Under the pieces are notes generated by a model. That model was not told where the DNA came from. It made no database searches and saw only the letters and a program-made list of their open reading frames with translations. A stretch of 64,000 bases of DNA from Hyalangium versicolor (GTDB taxonomy: Bacteria > Myxococcota > Myxococcia > Myxococcales > Myxococcaceae), in NCBI RefSeq assembly GCF_020103695.1, contig NZ_JAHXBF010000008.1:372001-436000 (forward strand). Reading direction: 5' to 3'. The number at the start of each line of letters is the position of its first letter. Position 1 is the stretch's first letter. Positions 59,565 to 64,000 of this stretch are shown in pieces. A program made the position numbers and the translations under genes.

Positions 59565-60640
59565 CACAGTGCCTCCCGGACCTTGCCCAGCGTGGCGATG
59601 CGATTCCGCACCTTGTCGGACTGCAGGATGCTGACGAAGAAGACGACGACCGCCTTCACGACGAGCGTCACCTCGGGGGGCACGCCGACGGAGTAGATGG
59701 TCGTGGTGAGCGTCTGGATGATGAGGGCGCCCAGCACGCCGCCCACCAGGGTGAACCGGCCGCCACCCAGGGAAGTCCCTCCCAGGACCACCGCCAGGAT
59801 GGCATCCAACTCGAAGAGCAAGCCCGCGTTGTTGCCGTCCGCGCTCTTGACGTTCGAGCTGACGATCAGGCCCGCGATCCCGGCGCACAGGCCGCAGAAG
59901 GCGTAGACCCAGAATGTGATGGCGCGCGCGCGGACTCCCGAGAAGCGGGCGGCGACAGGGTTGAGCCCCACCGCTTCGATGAAGAGGCCCAGCGCCGTCT
60001 TCCGGGTGAGGAGCAGGAGGGCCGCGAGCACGGCGCTCACGATGAAGAGCGAGAAAGGGATCCCCGCGAGGAAGCCGTTCCCGATGAAGAAGTAGGGCGT
60101 GTAGTAGATGGTGATGATCTGGCCATCGGTGATGAGCTGCGCCACGCCGCGCCCCGTCACCAGTAGGATCAGCGTGGCGATGATGGGCTGCATGCCGAAG
60201 AAGGAGACCAGCATGCCGTTCCACATCCCGAGGAGCATGGCCACGGCCAGCGACACGAGGATGACGACCGGCAGGGGATAGCGGGTCACGTCCTGAGCGC
60301 CGCCGCTCGAATCGAGCTGGCCGCCGATCATCGTCGCCGCCACCGCCGCCGAGATGGCCACCACCGCGCCCACGGAGATGTCGATGCCGTGCGTCGCGAT
60401 CACCAGGGTGAGCCCCATGGCGATGATCATCAGGGGCGCGGCGCGGTTGAGGATGTCGATCAGGCTTCCGTAGAGGTGACCGTCCTGCAGGGTGATCGAG
60501 AAGAAGTGGGGGTTGACGGCCAGGTTGAACAACAGGAGCAGGGTCAGCGTGAGCAGCGGCCAGAAGACGCGCTTCCTGGCCAGGCCTCGCAGGAACTCGG
60601 GGGCCCCGGCCGCCGGGCCTTGCGCGGGTAGGGAACTCAA
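59564..60640 (-). CDS. ytfT: sugar ABC transporter permease, YtfT-like
   Basis: Product of 358 residues with about nine membrane helices; same family as the following gene. RVFWPLLTLTLLLLFNLAVN, IAMGLTLVIATHGIDISVGA, FYALVTGRG-type segment LILLVTGRGVAQLITDGQI, and GLNPVAARFSGVRARAITFW (the ATPase-docking loop) mark it. The start is a TTG at 60638-60640 with GGGAGG seven bases upstream, and this TTG overlaps the stop of the ATPase gene (TTGA). It is tightly coupled with its neighbours and likely pairs with the YjfF-like protein in the membrane. Confidence 0.9.
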   Translation of the reverse strand: MSSLPAQGPAAGAPEFLRGLARKRVFWPLLTLTLLLLFNLAVNPHFFSITLQDGHLYGSLIDILNRAAPLMIIAMGLTLVIATHGIDISVGAVVAISAAVAATMIGGQLDSSGGAQDVTRYPLPVVILVSLAVAMLLGMWNGMLVSFFGMQPIIATLILLVTGRGVAQLITDGQIITIYYTPYFFIGNGFLAGIPFSLFIVSAVLAALLLLTRKTALGLFIEAVGLNPVAARFSGVRARAITFWVYAFCGLCAGIAGLIVSSNVKSADGNNAGLLFELDAILAVVLGGTSLGGGRFTLVGGVLGALIIQTLTTTIYSVGVPPEVTLVVKAVVVFFVSILQSDKVRNRIATLGKVREAL

Positions 60641-62190
60641 GCCTGGCCTCCCGCGATGATCCGGAACACGGTGCGCTCGTCGGCGTCGGAGGCTTCTATC
60701 TCACCTACCTTGCGGCGATCGCGCATGACCGCGATGCGATCCGAGTAGCTGAGCACCTCGTCGATCTCCGAGGAGATGAAGAGGACGGCCATGCCCTTGT
60801 CGCACAGCTCCATCACCTTCTCCATGATCTCGGCCTTCGCGGCCACGTCGATGCCACGGGTGGGCTCGTCGAGGATGAGCATCCGAGGGGAGGTGGCCAG
60901 CCAGCGAGCCAGGAGCGCCTTCTGCTGGTTTCCACCCGAGAGCTGAGAGATGGGCTTCTCCGCATCAGGGGTCTTGATGCCCAGGGCCTGGATGTAGCGC
61001 TCCGCGAGCTCCTCCTGCTGCTTGCGAGACAGGTTGTGGAAGATGCCCTTCTTGGCCTGAAGGGCGAGCATGATGTTCTCGCGGATCGACAGCTCGCCCA
61101 CGATTCCCTCGTGCTTGCGGTCCTCCGGGCAGAAGCCGATGCCGTGCTGGATGGCATCCAGGGGCGAGGAGAGCCGCACCGGTTTCCCTTCGATTTCGAT
61201 CGAGCCCTGCTCGGCACGATCGATGCCGAAGAGCAGCCGGGCGATCTCCGTCCTTCCGGAGCCGAGCAGACCTCCCATGCCCAGGGCCTTGCCGCGCTCC
61301 ACCTTCAGGCGCACGTCCTGCACCGAGCCTCTCCGGCCGAGCCCCTCCGCGGTGAGGAAGGGCTGCTCGGCTGTTGCAAGCGCCTCGCCGAGAGAGGGCT
61401 CCGCCGCCGCCGGGACTTGAGCTCGTGCGCTCTTGGCCCTGCTCGGCCCTGTCTCGGCGATCTCGCGGCCCACCATCCGGGTGATGAGGTCCATGCGTGA
61501 CAGCTTGGCGACGGGGTACTCGCCGACGAGCTCTCCGTTCCGGAGGATGGTGATGCGGTCGGAGATCTCGAAGGTCTGGTCGAGGAAGTGGGTGACGAAG
61601 AGGATCGCCATCCCCTGGGACTTGAGCTTCCCCATGACCGAGAGGAGCATCTTCACCTCATCCTCGGCGAGGCTCGACGTGGGCTCGTCGAGGATGAGGA
61701 TCTTCGCCTGGGTGCTCAGCGCGCGGGCGATGGCGCACACCTGCTGCACCGCAATCGAATACGAGGAGAGCGGGGCAGTGACATCGATGTGGACGTTGAG
61801 ATCCGCGAGGAGCGCCTCCGCCTTCCGGTTCATCTGCTTCCACCGGAGGGCGAAGGCCTCGGAGGGATCGTGCCCGAGGCAAACGTTCTCCGCGACCGAG
61901 AGGTTCGGGCAGAGGTTCACCTCCTGGTAGACCGTGCTGATTCCCAGCTTTCGAGCCTCGAGGGGGCTCTTGGGTTTGATCTCGTTGCCCTGGAGCAGGA
62001 TGCGGCCCGAGTCCGGACGGTGGACGCCGGTGAGGATCTTGATCAGCGTCGACTTGCCCGCGCCATTCTGGCCCATCACCGAGTGGACCTCGCCCGGCAG
62101 GAGGCGGAAGTCGACGTGACGGAGCGCCTGGACACCGGAGAAGCGCTTGGAGATTCCCTTCACTTCGAGCACCGGAATGGCTTCGCTCAT
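60637..62190 (-). CDS. ytfR: sugar ABC transporter ATPase with two NBDs, YtfR-like
   Basis: Product of 517 residues from ATG 62188-62190; the ATG at 62199 lies on top of the AGGAG ribosome site, so the shorter start is chosen. First NBD: Walker A MGQNGAGKSTLIKIL, signature weakened to LSSYSIAVQQVCAIARAL, Walker B ILILDEPTSSL. Second NBD: degenerate Walker A GGLLGSGRTEIARLLFG (Arg-Thr in place of Lys-Ser/Thr), good signature QLSGGNQQKALLARWL, and Walker B LILDEPTRGIDV. This asymmetry is standard for RbsA/YtfR-type ATPases. It powers the permease pair; the stop overlaps the next start. Confidence 0.95.
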   Translation of the reverse strand: MSEAIPVLEVKGISKRFSGVQALRHVDFRLLPGEVHSVMGQNGAGKSTLIKILTGVHRPDSGRILLQGNEIKPKSPLEARKLGISTVYQEVNLCPNLSVAENVCLGHDPSEAFALRWKQMNRKAEALLADLNVHIDVTAPLSSYSIAVQQVCAIARALSTQAKILILDEPTSSLAEDEVKMLLSVMGKLKSQGMAILFVTHFLDQTFEISDRITILRNGELVGEYPVAKLSRMDLITRMVGREIAETGPSRAKSARAQVPAAAEPSLGEALATAEQPFLTAEGLGRRGSVQDVRLKVERGKALGMGGLLGSGRTEIARLLFGIDRAEQGSIEIEGKPVRLSSPLDAIQHGIGFCPEDRKHEGIVGELSIRENIMLALQAKKGIFHNLSRKQQEELAERYIQALGIKTPDAEKPISQLSGGNQQKALLARWLATSPRMLILDEPTRGIDVAAKAEIMEKVMELCDKGMAVLFISSEIDEVLSYSDRIAVMRDRRKVGEIEASDADERTVFRIIAGGQA

Positions 62191-62220
62191 GGCCCCCATC
62201 TCCTGGCAACGGCTGCGATG

Positions 62221-63195
62221 TTAGTACTTCCGGTTCGGGAACTCCTTGGCGGCCACGTCCTGCGGGAACACGCCCTCTTCCGTGACGATGCGCTTGGGAA
62301 TCTGCTTGCCGGCCACCACGTCCTTCACGAGGCCCATCAGCTGAGGCCCCAGCAGCGGGCTACACTCTACCGTGCAGTTCAGCTTGCCGGCGATCATGGC
62401 CTCGAATGCGCCCTTCACCGCGTCGATGGACACGATGACGATGTCCTTGCCGGGCTTCAGGCCTGCCTCCTCGATGGCCTGGATGGCGCCGATGGCCATG
62501 TCATCGTTGTGCGCATAGAGGACGTTGATCTTCTTGCCCTCGGCCTTGAGGAAGGCCTCCATGACCTCCTTGCCCTTGGCGCGGGTGAAGTCGCCCGTCT
62601 GCGAGCGGATGATCTTGAACTTGGGTTGTCCTTTGAGAATCTCCTCGAAGCCCTTCTTGCGGTCGATGGCGGGGGCGGAGCCGACGGTGCCCTGGAGTTC
62701 GACGATGTTCACGTCACCCTTGGCGGCCAGTTCCTTGATGGGCGGGTAGTTGATCAGCCAGTTGGCGGCCCGGCGACCCTCCTCCACGAAGTCCGAGCCG
62801 ATGAAGGTGACCCACAGCGAGTCGTCCTTCGCCGCGACGGAGCGGTCGGTGAGGATGACGGGGATCTTGGCGGCCTTCGCCTCCCGGAGGACGGGCTCCC
62901 ATCCCGTCTCCACGACGGGCGAGAAGGCAATCACGTCCACCTTCTGCGCGATGAAGGAGCGGATGGCCTTGATTTGGTTCTCCTGCTTCTGTTGGGCGTC
63001 GGAAAACTTGAGGGTGATGCCCTCCTTGGCGGCGGAGTCCTTGATGGACTGGGTATTGGCCGTGCGCCACTCGCTCTCCGCACCTACCTGGGAGAAGCCA
63101 AGCACGATCTTCTTGCCCTGGGCCATGGCGAGGCCCGGGGTGAACGCGAGGATGAGAAGGACTGCGGACGCTACGTTGAATACGGCCCTCTTCAT
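62221..63195 (-). CDS. ytfQ: periplasmic sugar-binding protein, YtfQ-like
   Basis: Product of 324 residues. A signal peptide (SAVLLILAFTPGLAMAQG) directs it to the periplasm. The mature part is a type I periplasmic binding protein: IVLGFSQVGAESEWRTANTQ is the signature of the YtfQ/galactofuranose group, followed by KFSDAQQKQENQIKAIRSFI, VILTDRSVAAKDDSLWVTF, GSDFVEEGRRAANWL and LYAHNDDMAIGAIQAIEEAG. Residues such as W43, R44 and D in SIDAVKG probably hold the sugar. It is first in the transporter set and follows araA by 92 bases. GGGAGAGG lies ahead of the ATG. Sugar furanose preference is family inference. Confidence 0.92.
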   Translation of the reverse strand: MKRAVFNVASAVLLILAFTPGLAMAQGKKIVLGFSQVGAESEWRTANTQSIKDSAAKEGITLKFSDAQQKQENQIKAIRSFIAQKVDVIAFSPVVETGWEPVLREAKAAKIPVILTDRSVAAKDDSLWVTFIGSDFVEEGRRAANWLINYPPIKELAAKGDVNIVELQGTVGSAPAIDRKKGFEEILKGQPKFKIIRSQTGDFTRAKGKEVMEAFLKAEGKKINVLYAHNDDMAIGAIQAIEEAGLKPGKDIVIVSIDAVKGAFEAMIAGKLNCTVECSPLLGPQLMGLVKDVVAGKQIPKRIVTEEGVFPQDVAAKEFPNRKY

Positions 63196-63242
63196 AGGTC
63201 GCCTCTCCCACTGTGGTGCTGTCCTGGTGTGTGAAGGGCCGA

Positions 63243-63268
63243 GTCACGGGCGCCAGGCTCGCCGTGAC
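63243..63268 (-). promoter_or_regulatory. intergenic hairpin between araA and the sugar-binding protein gene
   Basis: GTCACGG (63243-63249) pairs perfectly with CCGTGAC (63262-63268), 12-base loop. It lies in the 92-base gap and has no T-run. It may slow exonucleases and raise the level of one message part, as hairpins near binding-protein genes often do; terminator activity is doubtful. Confidence 0.35.
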
Positions 63269-63287
63269 AGGCCAGCGCTGCGTTCGC

Positions 63288-64000
63288 CTACCGGGCCAGC
63301 CGGTACGCGAGCTCGTTCCAGCGAAGCTGGTTCTTGAGGGCGGAGAGCTCCGTTCCGCTCCCGATGTGGATGAACTCGATGCCCACCATCCCCGCGAAGT
63401 CCTCGAGCTGGGAGACGGTGACGGCGCGGCTGAAGCCCGCGTGGTGGGCGCCACCGGCGAGGATCCAGGCCTCGCAGCTGCGCTTGAAGTCGGGCCGCGG
63501 CTTCCAGACGGCATGGGCCACGGGCAGGTTCGGCATGGGCTTCTCGGGCTTCACGACGTCCAACTCGTTGACGATCATCCTCATGCGGCCGCCCATGTCG
63601 ACCAGCGTCGCGTTGAGCGCGGGGCCGGCCCCGGCCGAGAACACGAGGCGGCAGGGGTCTGTCTTGCCGCCGATGTCGAGCGGGTGGACCTCGAGCGAGG
63701 GCTTGCCCGCCGCGATCGAGGGGCAGACCTCGAGCATGTGCGCGCCGAGGACGAGCTCGTTCCCCTTGGCGAGGTGGTACGTGTAGTCCTCCATGAAGGA
63801 GACGCCGCCGGGGATCCCCGCGCTGATCACCTTCATGACGCGGATGAGGGCGGCCGTCTTCCAGTCACCCTCCGCGCCGAAGCCATAGCCCTCCGCCATG
63901 AGCCGCTGGCAGGCGAGGCCGGGCAGCTGCTTGAGCCCGTGGAGATCCTCGAACGTGGTGGTGAAGGCACCGAAGCCGCCTTCCTGGAGGAAGCTCCGCA
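63288..64000 (-). CDS. araA: L-arabinose isomerase, C-terminal part (runs off the window)
   Basis: The 237 visible codons are the C-terminal half of AraA (full length about 500); the start lies beyond base 64000. The upstream codons read FLQEGGFGAFTTTFEDLHGL and KQLPGLACQRLMAEGYGFGA, then EGDWKTAALIRVMKV, FMEDYTYHLAKGNELVLGAH, MLEVCPSIAAGKPSLEVHPL and AWILAGGAHHAGFSRAVTV, all typical. The Glu in EGDWKT and the His in the HLAKGN-type and VLGAHMLEV segments are manganese/substrate contacts. The enzyme converts L-arabinose to L-ribulose. It precedes the transporter genes on the same strand, so uptake and isomerisation are probably co-expressed. Confidence 0.95.
   Translation of the reverse strand, partial: RSFLQEGGFGAFTTTFEDLHGLKQLPGLACQRLMAEGYGFGAEGDWKTAALIRVMKVISAGIPGGVSFMEDYTYHLAKGNELVLGAHMLEVCPSIAAGKPSLEVHPLDIGGKTDPCRLVFSAGAGPALNATLVDMGGRMRMIVNELDVVKPEKPMPNLPVAHAVWKPRPDFKRSCEAWILAGGAHHAGFSRAVTVSQLEDFAGMVGIEFIHIGSGTELSALKNQLRWNELAYRLAR

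Overview
The window is high-GC DNA (about two thirds G+C by eye) from a myxobacterium (Myxococcota, probably the Myxococcus/Archangium/Cystobacter group). The evidence is a MYXO-CTERM sorting tail on a secreted phytase, a very large Ser/Thr kinase with cyclase-like, AAA and TPR parts, many lipoproteins, paired Hsp70/DUF2760 genes, and coding strands so GC-rich that long antisense open frames shadow most genes. The organism assignment is inference; no 16S gene is present.

Layout. 1-12 kb is mostly core: a degenerate GGDEF protein, rlmM, secA, a Uma2 nuclease, a divergent nmrA-like/tetR pair, then the translation block rpsB-tsf-pyrH-frr with a structured leader and two strong hairpins, followed by a degenerate receiver-GGDEF protein. 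12-21 kb holds cyaY-sixA, a lipoprotein, and a three-gene minus-strand operon (giant kinase, HEAT protein, degenerate HD-GYP protein). 20.7-24.5 kb is one 1,259-residue FAD/Fe-S oxidoreductase fusion. 24.6-32.9 kb is a surface-polysaccharide region: a GT-C type membrane protein, a translationally coupled trio of glycosyltransferase genes, another GT4 gene and a deoxysugar reductase-like gene.

Between the divergent glycosyltransferase genes at 30.3-30.8 kb lies a 459-bp insertion bounded by a perfect 27-bp direct repeat. The repeat duplicates the start of the downstream glycosyltransferase. The insert carries the tail of a probable nucleotidyltransferase and its small partner gene. This is the least expected structure in the window.

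33-36.2 kb pairs a beta-propeller phytase-like protein with a UshA-type nucleotidase, probably for phosphate scavenging. 37-42.3 kb is a DUF2760-Hsp70-Hsp70 operon next to tRNA-Ala(CGC). 42.7-48.5 kb encodes a membrane TPR protein, heme O synthase, a cupredoxin-like lipoprotein and an LMF1-like membrane protein. 48.5-51.3 kb is a His-rich envelope-stress operon (Spy/CpxP-like protein, a small protein, OmpR-type regulator, histidine kinase). 51.6-57.7 kb holds csp, a small basic protein, a cupin, recX, an M13 peptidase, a GFA protein and two tandem paralogous membrane proteins. 57.7-64 kb is an arabinose module: araD on plus; araA (cut by the window end) and a YtfQRT-YjfF type importer on minus.

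No rRNA, CRISPR array, complete insertion sequence or prophage was seen.
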